Shown piece after piece: positions 11,829-22,440 of a DNA stretch of 64,000 bases. The stretch is from Cryptomeria japonica (lineage: Eukaryota; Streptophyta; Pinopsida; Cupressales; Cupressaceae), in contig NC_081410.1 of NCBI RefSeq assembly GCF_030272615.1, positions 119,846,640-119,910,639 on the forward strand, read 5' to 3'. The first letter of the stretch is position 1. Each line of letters begins with the position of its first letter. A model generated the notes under the pieces. That model saw only the letters and a program-made list of their open reading frames with translations, was not told the origin of the DNA and did not search any database. A program made the position numbers and the translations under genes.

Positions 11829-14665
11829 TTAAATGTGCAATTTATGATTCCCCTGCTCTATCCTCATTACCCTAGCGATACACTTGGCCAATTCATCTGT
11901 CACATCATTCCCTCTGTATATTGGGCTGAGTCCTAAGCCTTGTAGGTTGTCGATCAGTTTTTTGATTGGCTCCAGCCACCTGCTCATCTTCCAATTTGGC
12001 GCATGATTCCATCTTATTGCATTGACCATGATGAGGGAATCTTCTTCTAAATGAATTTTGTTTGCACCCCGTTTCCTTGCCGAGGCCTAATACCCTCAGA
12101 GTAGCTCTTATTTCCGCAATGTTATTGATTGCATACCTAATTGGTTTTGAAACTACCGCCATCAACTTGCCCTCCTCATTCCTCACCACACAACCAATGC
12201 CACTAGGACCTGGATTTCCCTTTGAAGCACCATACACATTGAGTTTGATCCAACCCGTTTCAGGGGGACACCATTTAATATCCTTTCATTTTGCTGTTCT
12301 CCTAGCATTGTATACAATTGGTGGGGTCATCAGTCCTTTAATATTTTGGTAATCTCCCCATCCCAATTGGTAAAAGTGCTTTCCTTTGTCGACTTTGCAT
12401 CTGGCGACCGCATTGGCAATTTCTACTAACAAGGTTTCAATCTTCTTTATTAGACTTTCTCTTGGCATCGCCTGATCCTTAAATATTCTTCTATTATGCT
12501 CTTTCCATACCTCCCAGACCACCGTGACGGGAATAATCTTCCATAGACAACCAATTACACCTTTTTTTTGCCACTTTGGCCACATATTGAAACAATCTCT
12601 CAACTTATTAGAAAAGGGCATCTTCAGATTTAGTTTCATGGTGAAGTGTTTCCACCATGACTTTGTGAATGCACAAGTGAGTAGATGATCCACATCTTCA
12701 TTATTGCTCTTGCATAGTGGGCACTTGCTCTGACCAGGAATACCTACCTTTGCCAATTTGTCATGAGTTAGAATTCTTCCCTAAATGGTCATCCACGCAA
12801 AAACACTAGCTTTGGGAAGACAATGCTTGCCCCATAATAAGTTTTTTGGCCAATTACTATCATCCATGATATCTTCCCTGAATTTGTAACCTAACTTGAC
12901 TTTATACTCCCCATTAGCAGAAGCACACCATTTGATCAGATCAACTTGCTTAGTGATTTCAAAACACCTAATTTCTAGGATCTCTGTCAAGGCATTATTT
13001 TGATGTTGGGGGACATTCAATTCATTGAAATATTTCTACTTCCATTTCAGAATATTGTTGATTGCGGATATATGTCCGTAGTTATACACTTTACTCCCTG
13101 ACACTCTGATGGTCTCCCTCTTAATATCTGCCAACTGAGGATTGTTTCAAAGTGCCATAACAACTTCCCATGAATAATCCTAAAAAGATGCACACTGACC
13201 ATTCTTTATTTCCCAAGTGATATGCTTGGTGATTGTCTCTGCTATCCAATATGAAGTTCCAAATTGCCGAGCTTCTTGGTGGATCTCTTACAGAGGGGAA
13301 TCTGACTGGATTGTCTGAGTCTAGATACTTCTTCAGAATTCTTACCCATTTGTTGTTGCTCCTGACCATGCTCTATCCCAATTTTGTACCCATGTCATGG
13401 TTCATTATGCTAAGCTGTTTGATAGCAACCCCTCTAGCTCTTGATGGTTTGCATAGTTTGTCCCATGATATCAATGGGATTTTTTGACTTTCATTTGTTC
13501 CATTCCAAAAAAATCTCCTCATAATGTGTGTGATCATACTTTCAATAGCTTCTGGAATCTTCATGCATGACATTGAGTATACTGGTATAGCTGCCAAAAC
13601 CGTCTTTATTAGTAGAATCTTCCCTACCAAGGCCGGCCACTTCCCTTTTCGGGCTTCCATCTTTCTTTTGCAGCTACCAATCGGATTATCCCAATAACCT
13701 TTCTTGTTTACTCCGACAGATAAAGGCATTCCCAAAAATCTCCTAGGAAAATTTGCCACCTTAAGATCCAAAATTGTTGCAATCTCTCTTTGTAAGCTTG
13801 GTTGTACATTTAGAAAGAAAAATTATGACTTCCTCCAATTTGTGATTTGCCTTGACGCCTTGTTGTATCCATCCAATAAAATTTTGATCATCTTGACTTT
13901 ACTCCTAATGGCACTGACAAAAAGAATTATATCATTTGCAAATTGTTGATGTGTTACAACTTCAATACCTGAGGTGACACTCATTCCTCTCCAACTTCCA
14001 TCAAATCTCTTTTGCATAATACTTCTCCCTAGAGCTTCAACCATTATTCCATTCCATTTATCTCCAAACCTAAATTGAGTCATCACATATAGGAGGAATT
14101 GTCTATCTACTAAGTCATAAGCTTTCAAAATGTCTAGCTTTATGACCATATTGGGAGCCCTTAGTTTTCTAGCTCAATGAATTGCTTCATGGGCCAAAAT
14201 TATGCCTTCCACAATATATCTGCTTAGGGAAAAACCATTTTGTTCCTTTGAGATGATTTTGTTGAGCACTTTTTTTAGTCTATTGGCTATAACTTATGTG
14301 ACAATTTTATATGCTGTATTGCATAGAGAAATTGGTCGATAGTCCCCCATACTCCTTGCTTCCTTCTTTTTTAGAATCAGTGCTAGAAAGGTGTGGTTGA
14401 TTGCCCCAAGCATGGTTGTCATTCTTCTTGATTCCTCCACAACATTGGTTAAGTCCACCTTTAGAATCTCCCATAACACCTGATAGAATTTGGTCGGAAG
14501 CTGTCAGGCTCCAAAGCTTTCTCAAGATTGAGTTGAAATGTAGCCTTTTTTACTTCCTCCATGGACATTGGTTTGTATAGTTCTAAATTATCTGCCTCAT
14601 TGATAATATTCAGGATATTTCTTAAGTAATGTTCCCTTTCCTATCTATGGTCTTGTGTAGATTTT
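11829..14665 (-). pseudogene. LINE-A ORF2: reverse transcriptase, zf-RVT and RNase H
   Basis: The RT segment includes DYRPISLCNTAYKIV (finger block), the palm block KLDILKAYD (14150-14090) and QFANDIILF (about 13950-13915), where the canonical FADD is FAND, so one catalytic Asp is lost. The thumb region (13771-13373) has the usual RRFLGMPL and RRFFWNG blocks. The zinc-binding zf-RVT follows (CPLC and DHLLTC, about 12720-12660), then RNase H (KGNPGPSGIGCVVRNEEGK, about 12225-12170). At least six frames are needed to read it, so it is inactive. Upstream the endonuclease domain is absent. Expected role of an intact copy: target-primed reverse transcription. Confidence 0.9.
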
Positions 14666-14893
14666 CTTTTATTTAAAAAAAAATCAAAATAGCAAGACAA
14701 TTTTAGAATTTTGTTCTATTGGGAGATTTTGAAGGACCAAATTTTTGGTAAAGGAATTATCAAGTCATATTTTACAAGGAGATGGCATTTAAGAGGGACA
14801 AGAGAAATTAAGACTTCACAATCACATTTAGTAGAAAAATAACAAAAAATAGGTGAAGAAAGAATACATAGATATATACACACACGATTACAT

Positions 14894-14922
14894 ATACACA
14901 CATACACACACACACACACACA
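14894..14922. repeat. (CA)n microsatellite
   Basis: Imperfect CA/TA run ending in a pure CACACA tract, between the ORF2 and ORF1 remnants of LINE-A. Confidence 0.9.
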
Positions 14923-15145
14923 TATATTGATCGGTGAAGGAGTATCCATTTTATTAAGATCAATTTTTTTCTTGGCCTGAACTAGGTGGGGTTACAAATG
15001 GGGAGCTACCTCCCTAATGATTTAGAAAACCAAAGTAAAAATCCCATTAACATGTATCAACAATTCAACGTTGCACATGTACATCAACTTTGGAATGAGA
15101 GCATAGAAGCATATTTAAAGTTATTTCATCCTTCAATTTGTCATC

Positions 15146-15530
15146 TCACTTGCTCGTCACTATCTTCCACCCTTTCTCTTGCGCTTCTACATTTGTACCC
15201 TCCTCAAAACTTTCTCGGAAGGATTTATTTTCCCTTTTATCTAGACAACATGAGATTTTTGGTCTTTGTAGTTTCTCCATGTTTGTATCCCCCATAGAAT
15301 TAGCGCTGCCCTTTTTTAAACTCAAACCCCTACTCGAGACTTTAGGATTTTGTTCATCAATAAGTAGTGCTCCATTACAATCACCCTTATCAATCAATGG
15401 ATTTGGGTTTTTGTCTTGACACTTCTCTTCCTTCTCCATCAAATAATGAATGGGGGAGACATCTTTCCACCAAGTTGCATGTTTGTCCAATTTGCGCTTG
15501 GCACAAAAAGCAACAACATGCCGTATTTGT
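15146..15530 (-). pseudogene. LINE ORF1 C-terminal remnant, probably of LINE-A
   Basis: A 114-codon open minus-strand frame plus about 13 upstream codons. The upstream end reads HVVAFCAKRKLDKHATWWKD, like the end of a CCHC zinc knuckle followed by the ATWWKD stretch that also follows the knuckle in the ORF1 at 15698-17375. The rest is hydrophilic. It lies upstream of LINE-A ORF2 on the same strand, the expected ORF1 position. The DUF4283-type N-terminal part is missing. An intact ORF1 protein binds the element RNA. Confidence 0.6.
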
Positions 15531-15603
15531 TTAACTAATTTAATTGTACTTCCTCAACTATAGAGAATTTGAACATAATTTCTAATTTTTATCATGCATG
15601 TAC

Positions 15604-15667
15604 ATAACATTCTATAATAGTATAATATTTTGACAATAACATTCTATAATGGTATAATGTTTTGACA
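15604..15667. repeat. 32-bp tandem duplication
   Basis: ATAACATTCTATAAT-type unit at 15604-15635 repeated at 15636-15667 with two changes, plus a partial third copy. It lies immediately upstream of the plus-strand LINE ORF1. Confidence 0.8.
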
Positions 15668-15697
15668 ATAACATTTGCTTTGCTTAGGCCTATTGCG

Positions 15698-16060
15698 ATG
15701 TCTAAGTCTTTGCTCGTTGCGCTACCGTTGGTGACTCTCGCCTAGACTAGTTTGAAATCACCCTCCTTTATGTTGGTGGTTGACCATTCTACTGTGGGAG
15801 TCGGTAATGATGTTGTAGGTGCTAGAGCTGTGGCTGCTCCGTCTGGTGCCGTTGCCTCTACTGCCGATGGTGATCTTGTTGTGGGTGCTAAGGCCCCTCC
15901 CAAACCTTCTTCTTTTGCTGGTGGGCGAAGCTTTGCTCATGTAGTCAAATCTGCTGCTCATTCCTCCAAGGGGATTCGTCCTCTTCCTTGTGTCAAGACC
16001 TCCCCTATGGTGGTCCGTGGCCAGGAGGTTGATGAAAATGTTATTGCAAATATGCAATAA
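15698..16060 (+). pseudogene. LINE-D ORF1, N-terminal part
   Basis: Starts ATG 15698 (MSKSLLVALPLVTLA), interrupted by a TAG about 14 codons in, then open to TAA at 16058-16060. It is Ala/Val/Ser/Pro-rich with the GGRSFAHVV block typical of the region before DUF4283 in plant LINE ORF1 proteins. The frame stops where the DUF4283 core should begin; about 730 bp of foreign AT-rich DNA follow before the domain resumes. Confidence 0.65.
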
Positions 16061-16142
16061 CATGGGAGAGAACAATGTAAGATTTTCCCATGGTATATCA
16101 ACTCAACACAAACAATAACATGGGAGAGAACAATGTAAGATC
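16055..16142. repeat. 29-bp direct repeat, 58 bp apart
   Basis: CAATAACATGGGAGAGAACA plus nine bases at 16055-16083 recurs identically at 16113-16141. The first copy overlaps the point where LINE-D ORF1 is broken. Confidence 0.9.
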
Positions 16143-16790
16143 ATGTTATCACAACTTTCATATCTACATATATAGCACATGGACTTAAAACAATTTATCT
16201 TTTGATCCCAAATTATCTTCTAGATTAGTGTGTGTTAATATGTCTATCATAGATTCTAACTAGAGATCTTTTATGCAACACCTTAGTCAAATGATTATAA
16301 TATTGTGGGACATGCCCATCATATCTATAAGGAAAATGACACAATTTAATCTGCCACCACTCATATGTATCCTAGACCATTTATTATGAACTTAAAACTT
16401 AAACCTCTCATGTGCCTCAATCAACATCTAAAAAAAGGAGTATGACATTATTCATTTAAAATGAAAAGCTCACTCAAGTTAAAAATATGTACATGTACTT
16501 GAGACTTAGTATAAACATTGCCTCATTAAATATAAACATAACAAAAAATCTCTTACAAAATATTTAAGTTGGTTTTGACACCATTTAACATTTTTTAAAT
16601 TTACATCTTTGATCAAATATGTTAACTTGCAAGGAACATGTTGAAGTATATGAGGATTCAATATGACACAAAACACACATACATACATATTAAAAGTAAT
16701 AATGGCATGGTTCAAACAAGACCTTCCAACATTCAAATATAGATTAGGTCATTCTAAGTAGTGATATAACAATATAGTGAATCACTTAAT
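16143..16790. other. AT-rich segment interrupting LINE-D ORF1
   Basis: No coding potential, no LTR or TIR recognised. It replaces roughly the first half of the DUF4283 domain, so a plain insertion does not explain it; deletion plus filler or insertion plus deletion is needed. Confidence 0.4.
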
Positions 16791-17375
16791 GTGCGTCCAA
16801 TTTGGGTTCGCCTTCCGAATCTCCCTCTTCATTTTTGGGAGCTTTCTTGCTATGAGGCTATTGGTAAAGCTTTTGGCCATTTCTTAAAGGTTGATGATGC
16901 CACGTCTTTAATGGGCCACACTACCTTTTCCCGCATCCTAGTTGATATTGACATCTCTTTGCCTCTCCTGGGAGATGTGGCTCTCATGGTTGGAGATCGG
17001 CCTTGGACACAATTGTTGGAGTTTGAGGGTCTTCCCTTTCATTGTTAGAAATGTTTCTCTACGGGCTATCTTGCTTTGGATTGCTCTATTTCATGTCACA
17101 AAGGTGCCGCTACTTGGTGGAAGGATGCTACTGATGATCACTTGACCATCTATTCTGCTGATTTTGATTTGGATGACTCCTCTCATAAGGATGAGGTGCC
17201 TTTTACTACTGTTGATGCTGTTGTCAATTCCACTGTTATGGCTCCTCCTGTCATGACAAATTCAACTCCTGTTGCCTCTGACTTGTTGCTCTGCTCTACA
17301 CCTATTGGTTCTGCTCCTGATGCCGCTCCTTTGCAGCAATCTGCTATTCTACAAGTGACCCCTCATGTTTAGCAA
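16791..17375 (+). pseudogene. LINE-D ORF1, DUF4283 end and zinc knuckle
   Basis: Opens with RPIWVRLPNLPLHFW, the classic block of plant LINE ORF1/DUF4283 proteins, then the G(K/R)..G hydrophobic stretch and a single CCHC knuckle. The knuckle is damaged: a TAG sits between its first two Cys (17046-17048) and the His of C-x2-C-x4-H-x4-C is Tyr. The same frame continues through KGAATWWKDATDDH and a Pro/Ser/Val-rich tail to TAG at 17370-17372. RNA binding is expected of the intact family. Confidence 0.8.
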
Positions 17376-17774
17376 CAATCGACTGTTGTCCCACAACAAT
17401 ATTTTGCTAGCTCTATTGATGGTTTCCATGCAGGATCCTTTGGTCATTCCCTTGACGGCCCCAATGACAATATGGCCTAGATTTTTGTTTGGTGCAGGCG
17501 GAATGGGAAGTCCTCCCCGCCCCCCCAAGCGTCGGGTGTCCATACCCCTCCTTGAGTTGGGTCTGAGTTGTAGAAGGTTGGACACGTCTTTTTCTTTTGT
17601 TCAACCTCACTTGTTATGGGCTTGCTCCAATGTATTATTTTTACTGCCTATAGGCTGTTCTTTTTGATAGTCTCTGACTATGTAAAGGGTCGGTGCCATT
17701 GTTAATGCTGCTTTTTTAATAAAAAATAATATTGTATGCATACTGAAATATAATATTTTCACTCTTTGAATTTT

Positions 17775-17909
17775 AACCATCACATTGGTAATCTCTTCTT
17801 CTTCTCAACTCACTTCTTGTGAGATTTTCTCTTTTTGCCTTGATGATTAATTTGTATCAGGTCCAGGCCCTTTTTGTGCTTATTTAATCAAAACCATCAC
17901 ATTGGTAAT
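17775..17909 (+). mobile_element. 99-bp 5'-truncated LINE tail with 18-bp target-site duplication
   Basis: AACCATCACATTGGTAAT occurs at 17775-17792 and 17892-17909, bracketing a 99-bp segment ending CCCTTTTTGTGCTTATTTAATCAA, a LINE-like 3' end. An exact 18-bp duplication flanking a 3'-end fragment is the signature of target-primed reverse transcription that stopped early. The exact duplication suggests a relatively recent event. Confidence 0.75.
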
Positions 17910-18126
17910 ATTAAATTTCATAAATAATATATCATGTACATGTGCTGAGTTCATAAGGAAGGAAGAACCTATAGATAAACGTGTTCTATACCTCTTATGG
18001 AATTTCTTATTAAAGTTTTTTAATGTTTTCATCAGATCTCTCTTTGAATATATAATAGAAAATTACTCTAACAATTTGAGACTTATATAGATGTATAACT
18101 AAAGTTTTCTAAAGTTTTTATTAGAT

Positions 18127-18620
18127 CCCTTCTTTTTTTTGGATAGGTAATAGGTCGTAGCCGAATATTTTTATTAATTTAATAATGTTTTTACATCCCG
18201 GTTCAGTGTGGGCACCGGTAAAAAAACCTCCAGTCTTGCCCAAGGAAATTGTTCCTAGTAAAACTATTTACAAATAATACATGGGTTGCTCTAGGCTTTA
18301 TTGCCTAACACCAACAAAGATAATACATGGCTGTACCAAGGAGTTTCTCTCTTGGCACAACATTGGAAATACATAAATTACATTGTATTCTGCCTTAAAT
18401 ACAACTATTATTATAGAAGCAGATATTTTTCTGCCAGCCTCTAATTTCCATTCCTCCAACTTCTCCTATCCATGTTCCCTCGTCCATCCCCGAGTAAACA
18501 CCCATGCAACTCATTCTTTAACCTGCAATGCTGCCCTGAAATACTGAAACCACTACATTGCTCCAGAACTTGTTAGACAGATTATAATGCAATAAATAAT
18601 AACTAGTGCCCTCTTTTCTA
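18127..18620 (-). mobile_element. LINE 3' tail, minus strand (probably LINE-B)
   Basis: A T-run at 18131-18140 and the following sequence (ATTAATTTAATAATGTTTTT) read on the minus strand as a plant LINE terminus: ATGTAAAAAC, AATAAAAAT, then an A-run. It resembles the tail of LINE-A. The upstream boundary is not definable; sequence to about 18620 has no frames. It may be the end of the element carrying the frames at 19794-20504 and 21420-22439, or a separate truncated copy. Confidence 0.55.
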
Positions 18621-19127
18621 TTACATAGCTTAAGGACTATCTACAAGTAAACTCATAATTTAGTAGAATACTACTTACAAGAATTCAACTTCAGAAAGAA
18701 CTGATCAACTGTCCTTTACTGGTGCATTTGAAAGGTAGAAGGAAGACATATCTAATTGTGCTGATAGCGAAAGACTATGTTTCAACCCAAGATTGAAATC
18801 TCTAGTCTTAAAAAGCTCAAAAGAAAGGGAGACACGAGCAAGAATAATCAAGAACTTAAATTCACCATCATCATCAATCAAGAGCAAGAATAATCTTCAC
18901 ATCGACACTTCATCAACAATGTAGCAAAATATTAACAAATAAAATGTAATAGAATTTTTTGAAAATGAACCCTTCTCTATCCGTGTAATAAAATAATTAG
19001 AGTAGAAGGAAATCAACCCAACTATCTGCACCTAACTGCCTTTGCAAATAAAAACAGACCAGACCCAGAGTATCTGTGACCAAATATATTCAATAACGAG
19101 AATACATTCTAAATAAATATATACATT

Positions 19128-19131
19128 TGAG

Positions 19132-19195
<64 letters not shown>

Positions 19196-19377
19196 CATGT
19201 ATATATATATACATATATGTATATATATGTATACATATATGTATATATGTATGTATATATATCTATATAGAAATGTATGTATGTATATACATACATATAT
19301 ATATATATATATGTATATATATGTATATATATATATGTATATATATGTATATATATGTATATATATATATATTAGTA
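19128..19377. repeat. (TA)n/(TG)n/(CA)n compound microsatellite, about 250 bp
   Basis: Alternating TATATA, TGTATA and TACATA blocks. The long Tyr/Ile frames here on both strands are artefacts of this composition. Confidence 0.95.
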
Positions 19378-19380
19378 TAG

Positions 19381-19460
19381 ATACAAATGAGGGAAAAAAA
19401 TTCACATCTACATATTTATATTAGGGAAAAAATCTATATATATACAAATGAGGGAAAAAA

Positions 19461-19467
<7 letters not shown>
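19381..19467. repeat. 26-bp direct repeat, 61 bp apart
   Basis: ATACAAATGAGGGAAAAAAA plus TTCACA at 19381-19406 recurs at 19442-19467, between the TA and CA microsatellites. Confidence 0.85.

Positions 19468-19523
<56 letters not shown>
19464..19523. repeat. (CA)30 microsatellite
   Basis: An uninterrupted CA run of about 60 bp; likely length-polymorphic. Confidence 0.97.
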
Positions 19524-19525
<2 letters not shown>

Positions 19526-19793
19526 ACATATCTATAGGATTATAATTCCGAAAATGCTCATAAAATTTCTTAGAGCTTTGTCTGTAGTCCTATTTTTAGA
19601 AAGACTGAAAGATATTGTATCAGAAGTATTTAAACAACACAAAGGTCCAAAATTAACGAGGAGTTCATACCCTAAACACATTATTGTCAGATTCTAGGAG
19701 TAATACCAGACTTAACAAAATGTATACTCCTACAAAAGCACACGATTACTATATTCTAAAGAGGAAACCACAATTAGGTTCCAAACCATAGAA

Positions 19794-20504
19794 CTAAGGA
19801 GCTGTCATGCTTTTGCTTTCGTCTTCACTAGCCTTCCTTTTCCGCACCTCCCTTGCACTCCTCTTAGCATCCTGAAGGTGAGAATCCTTGATAACTACAG
19901 GGGGTAAAACCTGAAAGATGCCTAGCTCTGCCTTTGGAAATTCTGGTGGGGGCTCAAATTCTTCGGCTCTCATGTATTCAACCCACCATTGGGTGCCCTC
20001 TGCTGGCTTTAGATGCAACCACTTCTGGAGGAAATAAATATTGCACTCCATAATTGATTTCCTCTCTATAAATTGTTTCCTATCCTTTATTATCAGAACA
20101 TGGCGACGAATAATGCCTTCTTTTCAGAGTTCAACCTTCTTGCCCCTTTCCAGCTCGTAGTCTTCAGTAAAGGGGATCCTTAAATGTTCATCCACATTAT
20201 CTACCGCAATTTCCAAGCCCTTGAGGAGTTCTAGCTTGAAAATTGCAGTGCAGAGGTAAATTACATCTACCTTCGGCAATTTTAACACCAGAAGGATTGC
20301 TGCAAATGTCGTTGGAATGTCTAGATTTACCCTGAATCTATGATCATTGTTGATAATATCCTCCCCCATAATTTCATGAATTGCCCTAACCGATAAATCG
20401 TCTAAGTCGTTTAAGACCCTATGCCACCTTTCTAGTTTAATCATACCCCTGAATGACATCATCCTATGCTCTTCCTTAGGAAAAAGCACAATATGTGACT
20501 CCAT
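19794..20504 (-). pseudogene. LINE-B extra reading frame (ORF3-B), unknown protein
   Basis: 237 codons from ATG 20502-20504 to the stop at 19794, interrupted only by one in-frame TGA after GKKVEL (20127-20125). The N-terminal half alternates charged and aliphatic residues; residues 160-210 are Trp/Pro/Glu-rich (WWVEYMRAEEFEPPPEFPKA); the C-terminus is basic (KRSAREVRKRKASEDESKS) and could be nuclear or nucleic-acid binding. No family recognised. It is homologous to the degenerate frame at 10467-11195, which also lies downstream of a LINE RNase H on the same strand. The near-intact frame suggests recent decay or, if the TGA is an assembly error, an intact gene. The alternative is an independent host gene beside a LINE. 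Confidence 0.6.
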
Positions 20505-21100
20505 TAAAATCAGACACTAACGTTTAAGGAAATTTTGTATCAAACAAAGGCTGATCATTCTATTTAATAGTTGAAGACAGTGCAGAATATTAATGGCGAT
20601 AAATTCCCCCATTAAGTGAGTTTTCCCTCGAGAAGTATGGGTGATGATGAAGATCTACTTAACTTGGCCACCTTGCGAAGACATCATAAACTGCCAGCTA
20701 CACATGTTAATACTATTATCGAGGGCACTCATTATCAAGACCACTACTTGTAATGGTGGGTATAATATACGACTTACTTTATTAATTAAAGGGGCCAATT
20801 CTTATTATAGTTAGATCATCCCTATAGGTGTCTAGAAGGGAAAAGGTTATCTCTCTTCGACTCTTTCTTCCTATATTTTTACTCACTTCTAACCAACCCC
20901 TAAGTTTGCAAGTTTATTGGCCTTACCGTTGCCTTCACTTTATAAGATTTAGAGTCTAATATTTTAAGTCTTTGAGAGGGACAATAGCCCTTCCTATGTG
21001 GCCATTTAAATACCTATTAGGTGTGAATTCATTGCTAAAAACCATAATTATTAGTTTCTAATCCAATAGGTTAACTTTAAGCAAGTAATTATCGATCAAT
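20505..21100. other. LINE-B spacer between RNase H and ORF3-B
   Basis: Apart from the short frame above, no coding signal on either strand. It lies between two minus-strand LINE pieces and is presumed part of the same element. Confidence 0.3.
20637..20753 (+). other. 38-codon open frame, unsupported
   Basis: ATG at 20637 to TAA at 20751-20753 (MGDDEDLLNLATLRRHHKLP then 18 residues). Acidic then basic, no homology I recognise, no intact neighbour on this strand. Possibly a fragment or chance. Confidence 0.12.
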
Positions 21101-21110
21101 CCCCCCCCCC

Positions 21111-21145
<35 letters not shown>
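21101..21145. repeat. compound C10-(CT)n-(AT)n microsatellite
   Basis: Ten C, then CTCTCTCT, then ATATAT in direct succession, within the presumed 3' part of LINE-B. Confidence 0.95.
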
Positions 21146-21419
21146 CCATAAGAACAAAGCTCGAGATAATAAAACCCACCTATAATTCTACCAGGACCAA
21201 CTAAGTTGCTAATATTAGTTAGAATGACTAGTTATATAAGGAGGTTTTGTCATCCCTTATTAATCCAAGCGGCTAGCCCCTATGCCCTTGTTTCAATATT
21301 TGTCTATATTGTTCTCAGTTTTACTAGTGTTTCTAGTCTATCTATGACTACCCTGCTCTCCCAAATATTGACCATGCCGAGAATTTGAGATTCCCACCAG
21401 ACTCCCTGATTATATAATG

Positions 21420-22439
21420 GTGTTTCCATCTGCTCCCATATTATCTAGTTCATCTGCACGCGATTTTCCCTCTCTATATATGTGGTTGAATTTTCCCTTC
21501 TTGAATGATTGGACTAAATATAGGTCTCTTGTGAGTTACATTAAGCATCTAGTTTGGCATAGATCCTTTTCTCAAAGCACAAATCACAATTGCAGAATCA
21601 CCTTCAATGGCCAGTTTCTCCACCTTCAAATATTTACATATTAGAAGCCCTTCCACAAGGGCCATCAACTCAGCCATGTTATTAGTCTCAATACTAATTG
21701 GTTTTGCATACCTTCCCACCTCTGTTCCATTTGAATTATGAAGACAACATCCTATGCTTGCCTGACCTGGGTTATCGTGAGATGCATCGTCAAAGTTGAG
21801 CTTGAACCACCCTCTCTTGGGAGGATGCCACACAAATTCTTCTCTCATTCGTTTATTATCTTCAGCTCTAGGCCCTACATAGGGGGGAATCTTAAGCCCA
21901 ATAAATCTACCCCTCATCTTCTCATTCCAATAAGTCATCTTGGCCATCATTTTTTGCTGATTCATAATCCTGTAATTCACAATTTTAGTGATGGCCACCT
22001 CAATTTTATTTGTTAGCTATTTCCATCCCATCCTCTTATCCTTGAAAACGTGTCTATTCCATTCCTTCCATAACTCCCATATAACAATAGAGGGTGCTAT
22101 TATCCATAGACTACCATACAAACATCTCTTCTTTATAACATGCCAAGCTTGGAACATATTCAAGATGGAATTGGGTAAAGCTGAGCTCCACCCCAACTTG
22201 TTGCATAGTCACATCCAACATTGGTTAGAGAACTTACACGTCAGTAATATGTGATTTGCATCCTTCACTTCCTCTTCACATAGCGGACATCTGCTCGGTC
22301 CTTCATATCCCATTTTTATGAACCTATCAGTTGTTAGGATCCTGTTCTGTAAAGCTAGCCATGAAAACATGCCAGCCTTAGGTGAACAATTCTTGTCCCA
22401 GCATAATTCCAGTGGGATATTAGTCTTGGGAATGTACAG
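21420..22439 (-). pseudogene. LINE-B ORF2 3' part: zf-RVT and RNase H
   Basis: Reading from 22439 downward: SPKAGMFSWLALQNRILTTD, then the zinc-binding CPLC...H..LTC (about 22290-22230), the WELWKEWN linker block, and an RNase H domain in a 149-codon open frame (21998-21549) with FDDASHDNPG, NNMAELMALVEG and IEGDSA carrying the expected acidic residues, then REGKSRADEL (about 21490-21460). The upstream RT is cut off abruptly at 22440, where an unrelated repeat begins. RNase H would remove the RNA template during target-primed reverse transcription. Confidence 0.88.
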
Positions 22440-22440
22440 G

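Larger units (their letters stand above)
10095..14665 (-). mobile_element. LINE-A, plant L1-type non-LTR retrotransposon, degenerate
   Basis: On the minus strand the order is RT, zf-RVT zinc finger, RNase H (14665 to 11829), then an extra reading frame (11195-10467) and a 3' tail ending in an A-run (T-run on plus, about 10095-10110). The tail (TTTTTACAT and TATTAATT blocks before the A-run) resembles that at 18127-18260. The endonuclease and N-terminal RT are missing, and a possible ORF1 remnant lies at 15146-15530, so the element is internally deleted. Many frameshifts show it is old. No target-site duplication was identified. Confidence 0.85.
15690..17730 (+). mobile_element. LINE-D: ORF1 plus 3' tail, no ORF2
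   Basis: Plus-strand ORF1 pieces (15698-16060 and 16791-17375) are followed within about 300 bp by a TATGTAAAGGGTCGGTG-like 3' tail ending AATAAAAAATAAT. No endonuclease or RT sequence is present. Either ORF2 was lost by internal deletion or this is an ORF1-only, non-autonomous family; one copy cannot decide. The segment is visibly more GC-rich than its surroundings. Confidence 0.65.

Noticed and set aside
11092-12352. Plus-strand frames over LINE-A
   Set aside because: They are antisense shadows of the RNase H and ORF3-A coding on the minus strand.
19032-19424. Long Tyr/Ile-rich frames on both strands
   Set aside because: They are the translation of a TA/TG/CA microsatellite in every phase; no protein.
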